Shown here: positions 34,917 to 46,400 of the stretch, one piece after another
How the letters are laid out: every line of letters begins with the position of its first letter
Position numbering within the stretch: the first letter of the stretch is position 1
Source of the DNA: Cynocephalus volans
Taxonomy: Eukaryota; Chordata; Mammalia; Dermoptera; Cynocephalidae
Reading direction: 5' to 3'
DNA: 64,000 bases
Assembly: GCF_027409185.1 (NCBI RefSeq)
Contig: NC_084463.1
Span: forward strand, 47,796,907-47,860,906
Position numbers and translations under genes: made by a program
The notes under the pieces: generated by a model
What the model saw: the letters and a program-made list of their open reading frames with translations, nothing else
The model's database searches: none
What the model was told of the DNA's origin: nothing

Positions 34917-34993
34917 GTGGAACATCACAGAAACCAGAGTCATTAGCATTTAAATGTGATTAAAGCTGGACAGCTTGGAAAAGAATTCTCATG
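34917..34993 (+). other. DIDO1-like: Probable 5'UTR exon of the DIDO1-like gene
   Basis: A pyrimidine-rich acceptor ('ctgttccctcag') precedes 77 nt that end at a consensus donor 'gtatgta'. The segment has no long reading frame and lies about 0.9 kb upstream of the first coding exon. It resembles a non-coding exon. Its last three bases are ATG, and splicing to 35873 would create a 16-codon upstream ORF that overlaps the main start out of frame. The exon assignment is from splice-site quality and position only. Confidence 0.5.
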
Positions 34994-35872
34994 GTATGTA
35001 CTGTTTTTCAGGTTTTGTTGTTTTAAACAAGAGCAAAAGTTTCACAAACATGATCCTCTAGAACCTATTAGAAAGTGAAAAAAATAGAGAAAAGTGTTAT
35101 ACTTTAAAGCTATTGCCTAGGTTCATATTTTCTAAGTGTCTCAGTTATCTGTTGCTGCTGACAATATCCCAGAAACTCAGTGTACTAAAACAATGCCTGT
35201 TTCTTATCTCTCAACGTTGTGGAATCTAAGCAGTGCTTCTCCCACATGGCACCCAAGAGGATCACTCAGAGTTCAGCCAGCAGGAAGGCTGGTATGGAGG
35301 GTCCAAGAGCAGCATCCCTCCTGGTCCTGGGTCAGGGCAGCTAAAGGCCAGGGCTCAGCTAGTCCTCTCCCCTACATGTAATCTCCAGCAGGGTGGTCTG
35401 CAGCCTAGGACTCCAGAGCCAATTAGATATGGCCAGTCCCCTTGCTGGCTGTCTGTCAACCTCACTCTGTGATCCTGTCTTTACCAAACTTGTGCTGGAG
35501 CTTATTTCCTTTGTTCCCTGATCCCTGTTTTGTAAAGCCCTGTCCTTAGCAGGTAAATGGCAGCAGGACACATTTGAGTTGCTGACTGTTTTTTCCTACC
35601 AAACATTACATATGTAACTATTAAAGTTTCCTTAATGAGTCTCCTGAAATCATCTTATGTGCCACACTTCACGTGCCATACTTCATGAAACACTGGTCAA
35701 CAGGGCTTACTTCATGCACAGTCCCACATCTTGTAGGTAGAGGATTGTTCCATTTCATCCTGTTCTTATTTACATTTAGACAGGTTGTGCTCCCTCTTGT
35801 GTGTGGTTGAGGTTGTGTCATCTTTTTGCTCAGTGGCTTGCTGGTCATGATGTGATTACATTTTCTCATTAG

Positions 35873-36707
35873 GTATGGAAAGTAAAGGTGACCTGCGCAG
35901 TGAGGACGCACCTGAGATGATCAAACCCACAAGGAAAGCCTTCATCAAAACCCAGGGATTCGGAAGAACAACTGTTGCTAAGCGAGAGAGTGTGGGAGAT
36001 GTGGAGGCAGGCTCACAGGGGCAGCAGCCCCCACGGCAGCACAGCCTGGCCTTGGGACGCAGTGGGACGTGGCCACAGTGCACCGAGCCAGTGGAGGAAT
36101 CCCTCACAATAGTTCAGCGCCGAGGAAGGAAGAATGCTCATGTCTCCTTTGAAGATTCCAGTGAGCCAATGTCTTGTCCAGTCCCAGATGTTGAAACTGC
36201 CTTGGAAGGGAGGATAGGAAGTACCTGTGAGATGAAAAGTGGCCCCCACTCTGGTTCCTTGAGTGTACAGGAGCGACCTGCCTCTTCTGGAAAGGCCACA
36301 GGAAGCAAGGAGGAGGACACCTCCGACAATGACAGTGATGGCCTGACTTTGAAGGAGCTTCAGAATCGCCTTTGGAGAAAGCGAGAGCAAGAGCCACCTG
36401 ACAGGCCCCTGAAAGGCATCCAGAATCACCTGAGAAAGAAGCATCGGGAGGAGAATCCCACAGACACTGTGCATGTCAAGGCAGGAAATACTGTCGAGAA
36501 TGCTCTGCCCAGCAAGCAAGAGCCAGAGACTGTCCAGAGGGTTGTGTCCCCGGCAGTGACCGATGACCAAGAGAGTCAGTGGGAGAGGACAGCAGCTCAG
36601 CAAGTGAAAGGTGAAGAGAGCAGGGACTCGGGCAAGCCTAAGCCTGAATGTGAGCTGCACAACCCCAACACCCTGGACCGCATGTGTCTCCAGCCTCGTA
36701 ACAACAG
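35873..36707 (+). CDS. DIDO1-like: DIDO1-like coding exon 1 (N-terminal region, start of PHD)
   Basis: The acceptor is 'ttttctcattag' and the ATG is at 35875. The exon encodes residues 1-277 plus two bases of codon 278. Recognisable features are an acidic/serine stretch (DTSDNDSDGLTLKELQNRL, about residues 160-178), basic repeats (RKREQE, RKKHREE) that resemble the nuclear-localising region, and the first PHD strand at the 3' end. In DIDO1 the PHD starts with a Cys-x-Cys pair. Here the first Cys is Arg (...LDRMCLQP...). The reading frame is fully open over 833 nt and the donor is 'gtgggt'. Confidence 0.85.
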
Positions 36708-37466
36708 GTGGGTCATGGGAGGACAGGGATGGGCTGCCCCAGCTTTAAAAGAAATCCGGGTGGTGAAAATAGTGTTTATATTTGTTTTGATTTTAAATGT
36801 TACAAAGCTAGGCTGGATGAATAATTTGTTTATTCAAAAAAGACGAACTCATCATTATCAAAAAAGGAATGAAAGGCCTGCCTATAGCCACCCCTCCCCT
36901 GTGGTAGCCACCCAACATGTGGCTGTTTATAGTCAAAGTGATGAGCATGGGAGGAGGTGAGAAGCTCCCTGCCCCCACCCAGCCATGTGCAGCCAGTGGC
37001 TGCCGAGTAGACCACACGTGGTCTCAGTAATCTGTCAGAGAGTGCTCCCATAGACTGTTCCTTGGGAGACAGCAGAGGGCCAGGGGCAGACTGGTGGAAC
37101 CCCAGTGTGGACATGGGGGCAGCTCAGAGTCTTCGCTAGACTTTGGTGTTAAGGAATCTCTATTGGCTTGTTGGTGGGACAAAGGCATCACTGCTGTTTT
37201 GAGGAGACATATACTGAAGTAGTTAGGGTACAATGCCTGGAAAGCCTATAGTTCACTCCAGCCAAAAAAGGATACACAAATTTAGTTGAATGTTAGTAAA
37301 ATCAGTAGAGGGACATATGTGTTCTTTGTTCCGTTCTCTGTACTTTTATGTATATTTGCATTTTCTAAGCAATAGAATGTTAAAACCTATTGGACTTCTT
37401 AATTTGTCAAAAGTAAGTGTTTGTCCCTCACGTCCCATTCCTAATATCATTATTTTATGATTTCAG

Positions 37467-37788
37467 GTTTATGAGTTGCTGTGACCGATGTGAAGAACGG
37501 TTTTGTGGCAATTCTGGGGGCGCTTCTCAGGCTCGAGGAAGGCTTTTGGAAAGGAACAGGGAAGATTATATCTGCCCAAACTGCACCGTTCTGCAAGTGC
37601 AGGATGAGACTAAGGCAGAAACCACAGACCATCAGGAAACTAAATTTAGACCTGGAGATGCTGATGACACAGAGTTTACAAGTACAGGAACAGTGGAGCA
37701 AAAATCTAGTGAAGACCAAAAGATAAAGAGGAGAGTTGAGAAAGCTGCAAATCCAAGTGGCAAGAAAAAACTCAAGCTTTGCCAGCCT
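37467..37788 (+). CDS. DIDO1-like: DIDO1-like coding exon 2 (rest of degenerate PHD finger)
   Basis: Acceptor 'gatttcag' and donor 'gtgagt'; 322 nt completing codon 278 and then residues 279-385. It reads FMSCCDRCEERFCGNSGG then ...LLERNREDYICPNC. The DIDO1 family has W-F-H-G-D-C in the middle. Here the Trp is Arg, the His ligand is Cys and the next Cys ligand is Ser. The distal CxxC is kept. The rest (VQDET, GDAD, KKKLKLCQP) follows the family closely. The PHD fold is probably not able to bind zinc or a histone tail normally, although the reading frame is intact. Confidence 0.85.
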
Positions 37789-39744
37789 GTGAGTATTTTG
37801 CCTACTGAGGTAAACATTAAGGGGATGAACTTATGGGTTCCAGACTTGCTATGGGCAGAAATATCAAGGTTGGGAAAGTTTCTGTCTTGAAATAAGCTAA
37901 TTTCTACCAAGACAGGTGCTGCATCTGGGTGGGGCTTCCTGAGCTCTGCCCCCATCTCCTGCCCACACCATCTGGACAAGCATCTGTACCTACCTCATCA
38001 GCTGTTGTGCACTTAATTCTTAACAATCACTTTTATTTCCATGTTCTTGATGTTACTTATGTATTTTATGTGTATCAGCAGCATTGTTTTTGAATGGCTG
38101 AAATGCGTGTGCCCTCCTGTCCACCCACACACACCATCTCGAGCTGCCTTGTGGTTCTTTTGCCATCTTGGTGTGGGAAGCCCTGAGTGGTCTTGGTGAC
38201 TGCATCAGTCTGACCCTCACTATTCTTGGCTCAGTGTGTCATTTCTCTGCCTTGTGGCTATTTCCTTGACACTCCTTCCTACCTGGTTTTTATGTCCCTC
38301 TGGGACTGTGATTCTTCATTTTTTCCACATATGTCAGCTTCTGCTGTTGAGGAGAGATGTCACATGCTCATAATCTCCATTCCAGTGCCCATGAGGGGAC
38401 GTGACTCAGAGCATGTTTCACTCTGGGCCTTCCTGAGTCCCTGGCCCACCCCTACCCTGGCAGCTTGTCCTCTAACTGGGGCCAACCAAACAGGAGGCTT
38501 TGAGGTTGCTGTGTCTCAAAGCATCTCTGCCTTATGAACACTCTTGCACTGTTAGCTGCAAGGTGGAAGTGCAAGGACTGAGCCATTTAAATAAATGTGC
38601 CATGAAAGTATTAAGAGTGACTAAATGGAAATATGACACTACTGTTAATATCACAGTCATTAAGAAAAATTAATAGGAAAATTTCTCCATTTCATCTTTA
38701 TCGTCAATGTGTTTTACTTAAGCTTATATAAAACTTTATTCTAAGTAAAACAGATCCTGTGGAAGAAATATAACTATGTTAATTATTTAATTTGAGAAAT
38801 AAGTTTTCACTTAAGTACATTTGAGGGATGCCTTCATGTGTATTTTAGTCTTGACCATCAACACAGAAGCAACCAAGTGTACATCTTGTGCTGTATTAGG
38901 TTTTTGTTACTATATACCACACTACCACAAACTTAGCTTAGAACATCACACATTTATGGTTTCAGTTTCTGTTGTTCTCAAGCCTGGGCATGACTTCACT
39001 GGGCCCTCTGATTGGGATCTTAACAGGACTGCAGTCAGGCTGTGACTCTTGTCTCATCAGAGGCTCAGCAGGGGAAAGATCCCCTTCCAGAATCCCTCAT
39101 TCTGTTCAGTATATAAGTATGTCCCATGCAATTTTTGTGGCATACTTATATAATATTTTTTGTTTGTTTATCTGAATTCCAGATTTAGTTGTGTGTCCCG
39201 TATTTTATCTAGCAGCTGTACTCAGATCCTAAACTTGGTTGGCCTTCCCAAAGCAGGGTAGCTTATTTCACAATCAGCAATGGAGTCTCCTCTCTTTAGG
39301 AAAGGCCAGTTTCTCTCTTAAGGGTCCTTTCTGGTCATCTCATTTGGGACCTTGCTTACCTGTGCAATTACTGCACGTTTGCCCTATAGCAGAACCTGAT
39401 TGTAGGTATGAAGTCTCATCGTGTGCATGGACCTTGCTCATGCTCAAGATGGAGGGAATTATACAGAGCATATGTACCAGCGGCAGGTGTCCTAAGGGTC
39501 ACCTTAGAGTTCTGCCCACCACAGATGGTTTGAAGGACAGTTAAAATGTGAATACCTTGCCTCGGGGAAATACACTCATGTAGTTTGAATAAGTAAAGAT
39601 AGGATTTTATTCATATTAAAAATATTATTGACATCTCTTAATTAAAAACAGTGAGCTTGGTACTACACATAGTGATTTTACACAGCATTTTAACTGCAGA
39701 AATTGGCAAGCACACTGTCTGAAGCTCCCTGTTTTGCTCTGCAG

Positions 39745-39957
39745 GTGGTAGAGGCTCCAGGCACCTCCAGGTGTACCAGACCTGGGCGCTCCACTGTGGT
39801 GCAGCCCAACCTGGCCTACTGCAGCAAGGACCGCATTCTTAAACATGCTGCAGCTACTATGAAATGCTTAAGTTCAGGCAAAGAACAGAAGCCAAAACCT
39901 AAGGAGAAGATCAAGATGAAGCCAGAGAAGCTCCGTCTTGCACAGTATAGTGTTCAG
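39745..39957 (+). CDS. DIDO1-like: DIDO1-like coding exon 3 (Cys-rich knuckle)
   Basis: Acceptor 'ctctgcag', donor 'gtaagt', 213 nt, phase 0 at both ends, residues 386-456. It encodes VVEAPGTSRCTRPGR...YCSKDRILKHAA and a Lys-rich tail (KEQKPKPKEKIKMKPEK). In DIDO1 this exon carries a C-x4-C...C-x3-C knuckle. The second and fourth Cys are both Arg here, another change that would abolish zinc binding. The frame is open. Confidence 0.8.
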
Positions 39958-40374
39958 GTAAGTTGACTCAGACCACCCTTTGAACAATTGGAGCAAAATT
40001 TGTGTAACAGTGTTTCCCCCTGAGACTTGTTTTTTTATTTATTTGTAGAATGTAAGGGAAAGCAGATACAGATGTACTGCACATAGTATCACCTTTACCT
40101 TTGTCTTCCACCTTTTCCACCTATTTTTTTTTCATAACCCATTAGCTGAAATTCAGTCATATAAATGCAGTAAAGCAAAAGCAGCTAACTCACTGCTGCA
40201 TGGAGAATATAAGACTTCAGGACACTGGCAGCAGTCTTGAATAAAAGAGTTGGTAGTCACCCGACGGAGTTTGTATAGAGAGTAGACACACAGGGCAGTT
40301 GGGAGGGAGGTGAGCTCTGGACAAGTCTGTGTTCTTCATTTGAGACCTCACTCACAAGATTGTTTGTTTATTAT

Positions 40375-40775
40375 TTTTATTCATTTATTTTTAATAGACT
40401 TTACTTTTTAGAGCAGTTTTAGGTTCACAGCAATATTGAGCAGGAAGTACAGAGATTTCCCATGTATACCCCTGACCCACACATGTGTAGCTTGTCCCAT
40501 TAGCAACATTGCCCAAAAAAGTGGTACATTTGTTACAATTAATGAAACGGATTTATACATCATCGTCATCCAAAGACACAGTTTACATTAGAGTTCACAC
40601 TTTTTTGTGTATTCTGTGGGTTTGGACAGATGTTTAATGATGTGTGTCTACCATGATACTGTCACAGAATTTCATTGCCTTGAAATCCTCTCTACCTATT
40701 CATCCATTCCTCCTCCATAACCTCTGGTCTTTTTACTGTCTCCATAGCTTACCTGTTTTTATTTATTTACTTATG
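40375..40775 (-). mobile_element. Ancient L1M 3'-end fragment in intron 3
   Basis: 'tagagcagttttaggttcac', then 'gtggtacatttgttacaatt' and 'ctttttactgtctccatagc' are the complement of a common L1M 3'UTR. Confidence 0.7.
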
Positions 40776-40839
40776 TTTTATTTTTTGCTAAAAGAGAAGT
40801 TTATTTAATATAAATACATATATTAGTAAAAAAGAAAGA

Positions 40840-41235
40840 TCTCAAATCAGCAATCACCTTTGCACCTCAGGAAACTAGAAAATGAAGAGCAAACTAAGCC
40901 CAGACTTAGCAAAGAATGTAACTAATAAAAATTAGAGTATAGAAAATGAAAGAAAATAGAAAAAAATGTAGGGAAAATCAATGAAAGTAAATGTTGGTAC
41001 TTTGATGAGATCCATAAAATTGGCAAACCTTTGTCTAGGTGGACTAAGAAAAAAGAAAACTCAAATAACTAAAATCAGAAATGAAAGAGGGGTCATTACA
41101 ATGAAATTTACAGAAATCAAAAGGGTTATAGGAGAATACTATGCATAATTGTTGGTCAACAAATTAGATCATCTAGATGAAATGAATAAATTTCTTGAAA
41201 CACATCACCTACCACGACTGAATTTTGTAAGAAGC
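40840..41235 (+). mobile_element. LINE-1 ORF2 fragment, plus strand, intron 3
   Basis: 'gatccataaaattggcaaac...ctaggtggactaag' and 'agggttataggagaatacta' are L1 ORF2 in plus orientation (K-L-A-N-L-C-L-G-G-L-R). It abuts an opposite-strand L1 ORF1 piece. Confidence 0.75.
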
Positions 41236-41254
41236 AGTTTCAACAGAACTATGG

Positions 41255-42700
41255 CTAGTAAGATGGGTGATTACTATTTTTTGAATTGCTTGTGTAGGAC
41301 TCCCTTGAGGATTTCTTACAGGGCTGGTGACATGGTGGTAAACTCCCACAATTTTTGTCTGGAAAATACACTATTTCTCTCTCATTTCTGAGGGATAGCC
41401 TTACAGGATATGGTGTGCTTCTCTGGCAGTTTATTTCTTTTAGTATTTTCAGTATGTCATCCCATTTCCTTCTGTCCTGCAGAGTTACTGTTGAAAAGTT
41501 TGCTGTTAGTCTGATAAGGGCTCCCTTATAGGTGACTTGATGCTTTTCTCTTGCTTCTTTTAAAATATTCTCTTTGTCTTTGAGCTTTGCCAGTTTGACT
41601 ACTTACTGTGTGTCTTGGAGAGTATTATTGGGGTGAATCTGTTTGGGGATCTTTGAGCTTCCTGGGTCTGGAGGTCCATGTCTCTCCCTGTTCCTGGGAA
41701 GTTTACCATTATTATTTCATTGGATAGGTTTTCCATGCCTTTTCATTTCTCCTCCTCTTCTGGAACACCCATGAGTTGAATTTTTGTGTGCCTAAGGTTG
41801 CCTTGTAGCTCTCTTAGATTTTCTTCCTTTTTTAAAGGTTTTTTTCCTTTTCTTTCTTTCTTTTTTCTTTTTTTCCTGCCTGGGTAATTTTTAAAAAGCT
41901 CATCTTCAAGATAAGAAATCATTTCTTCTGCTTGTTCTATCCTGCTGCTTAAGGCTATTCATTGTGTTATTTCGTTGAGTGAATCTTTCAGTTCCATGAG
42001 TTCTGATCATTCTTTTATAAGATATTAATCTCTTTGTAAATTTCCTCCCTTATATCATAGATTTTTTTTCTCATTTTTTTATGTTGTCTGAGTCTTCTCT
42101 TATGTCAGTGAGTTCCTTTAAGATTGTTGCTCATAATACCCCTTATGTCCTTGCAAGGGTTTCTTGCTATATACAGTCTGGTATTGCTGAGTTACTGTAT
42201 TCTTTTGGTGGTGTCATATTTTCTTGGATTTTCATATTTCTAGTATCTCTATATTTATGTCTGGTCATCTGTTAGAGAATAGTTGCTGCTTCTTCTGTTA
42301 CTCTGGAGTGGGCTTTGAAGAGAAGGCTGTACTCTTCTTTTTCCACACTCCACTGGTGTCAATGCCATTAGGTATCTGGTAGGCTGTCTGCGTGACTGCT
42401 GTGATACTGTGGTGGTCTTGAGCTGCTTTTGCAGCAGCCATGGCTGTGGTAGTGGCTGTGGTGGCCCACCCATGTGGAAGGGGTGTTTTAGTGTGCTCCG
42501 TGTCTGCTTCCAGGCAGGAGATGCTGCCCTCAGGTCCTGCCTTGGACTCCAGGCATGCTCTGCTTCTTGCCTGCTTCCAGGTGGATGAGGCTGCCTTTGG
42601 TACTCTGTGGAATTTGGGGAGAATTCAGGGATTGCTGGAAATCACAGGTTCTTCTCTCAGGCCTGTCCTGGGGCTCAGGTTGATGTTACATTTATGACAA
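41255..42700 (-). mobile_element. LINE-1 5' portion (ORF1 and 5'UTR), intron 3
   Basis: The left part aligns with the ORF1 C-terminus of L1 A on the complement (shared 'ctcccttataggtgacttga'-type segment at 41520 versus 25908). It continues through the ORF1 coiled-coil region and into a GC-richer 5'UTR with GCC/GTG-rich sequence at 42400-42700. It preserves the ORF1/5'UTR portion that L1 A has lost. Decayed. Confidence 0.7.
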
Positions 42701-43193
42701 GCAAAGTGTAACTAACACTGTTTGGAGAGTTTTCTTGATTATTTTCAAATGCTTATTTTACTTTTAGGTGACTTAATTTTTAAAGTTGGTAGTTTTAAAG
42801 CATAGAACTGACAAAGAAGTGGTTGCTGCTGCACCCAGGAGGAAAATGGCTGCACCAAGCATGCCCTGGGCCTTGCAGAGGATAAAGAAACATCATTTGT
42901 GCTCTTCCTGCATCCTGTGTCACTGCTCTCATACCTCAGCAAGGTTACAGGGGGTCCTGTGTCAGGGATCTTCTTGTCACTCAAAAAGTTGGAATCCTGA
43001 ATAAGAGGTGGGAGTGCTAAAGGTTAGCTCAATGTGCAAAGGTAGCCAGACTGCTGCTAGGCAAATGTGGTGTGCAGACGCAGGGTAGATGACCCAAAGA
43101 AGGTATAGGATTATGACCTTTCTTGCTCAGTGAAATGAAGTGGAGGTGTACTTTCTGGCCTTCTTAATAATTGGGGTTTTACTTATTATCCAG

Positions 43194-43407
43194 GGAGGCA
43201 TTAAAAGCTCTTCTCTGCATGAGAGACCAGCTCCAGAAAAAAAAGAAGGCACAGTGAAGAAGGCGGTGGTGGCTTTTTCTAGGAGCAAATCCCTCGGGAA
43301 GGAGACAACTTGTGAAAGCAGCATGCCGTCCTGGGCAAGCAACCACAATTACAGTGCAGTAAAGCTGGAAAAGACTTCCACTGTCTCATCATCACTGTTG
43401 TGCAAAT
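43194..43407 (+). CDS. DIDO1-like: DIDO1-like coding exon 4
   Basis: Acceptor 'ttatccag', donor 'gtatgt', 214 nt, residues 457-527 plus one base. It encodes GGIKSSSLHERPAPEKKE then a Lys/Ser-rich linker ending SSSLLCK, matching the linker after the knuckle in DIDO1. If the donor is not used, the frame stays open for 21 more residues (from the split codon) to a stop at about 43470-43472. This would give a protein of about 548 residues, close to the known 562-residue short DIDO1 isoform. Confidence 0.8.
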
Positions 43408-46400
43408 GTATGTATCACCTGGGGGCTGGCCTCCTGGACCCCTCCCACTCTTTCCAGACAGCCATTTCCTGAGCCTGTCCAGGACTGGGGGTTGCAGTTG
43501 TGTTTTAATGCTGTTCATAAACACTGGCTGCACCATCAGTGCTGGAAGGGAATGCCCATGTGCAAGATGCCTCCTGACACTGAGGATCTATCTCTAATCT
43601 CTTGGGACTTCCAGTCAGTGTTTTCCAAAAAGGTGTACAAACCTCATTAGTAAATGTTTCACCTTCATGATTAAGTTTTTAAATCTGTTTTCCTTATCAG
43701 GCTCTGATAAGCGTTTGTATTGTCTTCAGCAAAATCTGAATAGATAGACTGCCCAGCATTTAAAATTCCTCATTGTCCAAACATTAGTTAGTCTTCTTAC
43801 AGCCCATATGAAACTTAAGTTTTCCCACATGATCCAATCTCAGCACATAAAATCAGCACTTTTTTTTATATGTTCTGTGAACCTCTGCAAATTAGTGTTG
43901 CATCTCGTATTCAACTTAGGTATGCTTTTCAGGAGTTAAGTTTAACTCTGACTGGACAGGTGGGAGTTTTTTCATGTCCTACTCATATAGTACACACCCA
44001 GATAACATGCATTTGAATTTTGAAGGGCATTTACTGCTGCTCTGTAGATCCCACAGTGAGTGAGAGGTGTGCTTGCCCATGTGGAACCATAGGGTGTCCT
44101 CACTAAAGAGAAAGTGCTGAGAATTCTAAGTGTGACTGGTTTCCTGGCTCATTTCTTAAGCTATTATGAAAGATCAGACTATTAAAGGTCATACCCTGGC
44201 ATACATTTCAAATTAATGTAATGAGGATATTCCAAATAGATCCATTAAACCCGATTAGATCACGCAGCTTGTTGATTCGATCATGCATCTTGTTTCTGAG
44301 ACTAATGCTGCACCGTTAAATTAAAAATTTAAATTCAATCCATCCGATACATTTTATTCTATCATAAAACTATGGTCAAATCAGTTCTTATTTATGGTGT
44401 TCATAGTGCATTTTGTGCCTTATAAAATAAACACCAAAAAGATTAAATAGCCCTAGATTTCAGGATAATAAATGTGTTCTGTGTTTTCCTTTTTATTGTC
44501 CTTTGAACACATCACTTGGTGGGGCGGTACTTCTGTAGGTAGGTGCTAGATCTATTGTGGTCTATATATGTATATAAAAAAAGTAATTCCTTTTGGTTAT
44601 GTAAGCAGCCCAAGACGTAAGAAATGGAATCCCAATTGAATTAACCTGTTACTGTGTTATAATGAATCTCCATACACCTTAGCTTGTTTGACCTGAGAAT
44701 TTGAAGCCAGCAAATAGCATGTCTCATATGTTCATCCAATTATAGCACCTGTGCAAAACAGCACTTTTAGAGCCAATGAACAGATGTTAAAATAAGTATC
44801 TCATATCTGGGAAAGGGATTGGAGCAGTCACTTTTTAACATTCTGCTAAAATGCTTTAATTAAATTGATTATATGCACTTAACAGTAAAGGAAAGAAAAA
44901 CTGGGGGGTATAAATAACCACAGAAGAGATAATTTGGATGATTAATTTCAGTTCAGTTAGTTTTTCTCTGTGTTGACCAGAATTGGAGAGCTGACCCCAA
45001 TACTCCAAGTGTGGGGGTTGAGGAGACTGTGCACATTGGAGAGAGGAAAAGATGGGGAAGTAATCTCCTACTTCACTCACTTTTTGAGGGGGGACAGGGA
45101 TGGATGGAAGTCCAGATCAGACAGGGTAATTTCTGTACTCATAGGTTTTCTCCTTTGGCCTTTCCCACTTCTTCCATCAGCTTTTCACTGACACTGATAT
45201 GGCTAATTAACCTTCCCAGCACATCTCTACATCTCAAAATTGAAATTGATTGATATCTCAAATTTATAAGGGACATACATTTTAGCTACTTGCTTGTGAT
45301 CATTTTCTGTTTCCCCAGAAATGTCATTTTTCCAAATGATGATTGGGAGGAGAGTAGGGTCATGGGTAAAATAATTCAAGTTCAATGTGCCTCTGCCTCT
45401 CTCTCCCACCAAACATCTCTGACTTTTTGGTAGCAGGGCACATCCTCTGAGTCCTGACAGGTATAGTGGGAGGGGGCAGCATGTACACAGCCCATCATAA
45501 CTGCACTCCATGATGACCCTTGTCTCCCTGACTGGCTGCAGAAATGCTTTCAGGGGGCGGGGGTCCTGAGGCTGATATCGGGTCCATTTCCAGTCTGTGT
45601 GACTGTGTACATTGTGAGAAGTCCTGTGGTGTAGAGCTGAGCATTGCTGCTGCTTGTGGAGGTGGCCTTGACAACATCCTCTGCTCCCACATGGCTGATG
45701 CTGCCCTCGGTGTGTGGGCACAGGTATAGCTGCTCAGTGAACTGGGCCTTGCTGTGCAGGAAGCTCTCTGCTCCTGCTTAAGGAGGTGCCCTGCCTGTTA
45801 AATTATCCTTCACATTCTCAAGGTGATGCGATTAACATGCAATTTTTGTAAATTTTGGGGGGGTGGATTTCTGTATAATTTCCTTAGTTTACAGACACAG
45901 TTTGCTTTTTAGTTCTCCCCAAGAAAATGGTGTTTCTCTTGTGTTATTATATCTGTTTGCTTCCATATTGCCTCTCTTTGTTTCCACTGTTTACCCCCCA
46001 TTACTCAAGGCATGAAGTGTGCTGAAAATTCTTTTCTAATGTATTTGTGCTTTATTACAATTTTGGAATGGAAGTGCCTGGTCTTTATATTTACAGACAC
46101 AATTCCCAGTATATTGGACTCCCTAAAGTCTTGTAAAGTAACTTAAAACATTTGGGATGTGAACAGATTTTAAGTAGAAAACAGATTTCTGCAGTTTAAT
46201 TCTAGCTGTGGAAGTTGAAAAGGAAAACCTTAATAGCCTGCAGATGTAAACCCAGATAATTGCTTCTGTGAGTTCCCCATCTGAAAGCCTTGTCCTCCCG
46301 CTCATGTGTGTGTGCCACACAGGTGGCCAGGCACAGTGTGAAATGGATCCAGGAGTACATGTGTCCTCAAGGATAAATTCTGGCATTGGCTCCAGAAGAA

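Larger units (their letters stand above)
37789..43193 (+). other. Introns 2 and 3 of the DIDO1-like gene (outside exon 3)
   Basis: No further coding exon was recognised. Intron 2 contains diffuse old repeat sequence at about 38890-39530 that resembles a MaLR or hAT-type consensus, which I could not name. Intron 3 carries three L1 pieces, listed separately. Intron 1 (36708-37466) holds nothing I could identify. Confidence 0.5.

Noticed and set aside
40840..42700. Opposite-strand L1 pieces as one twin-primed insertion
   Set aside because: In twin priming the inverted 5' part precedes the 3' part; here the plus-strand ORF2 piece is left of a minus-strand ORF1 piece, which does not fit a single event.
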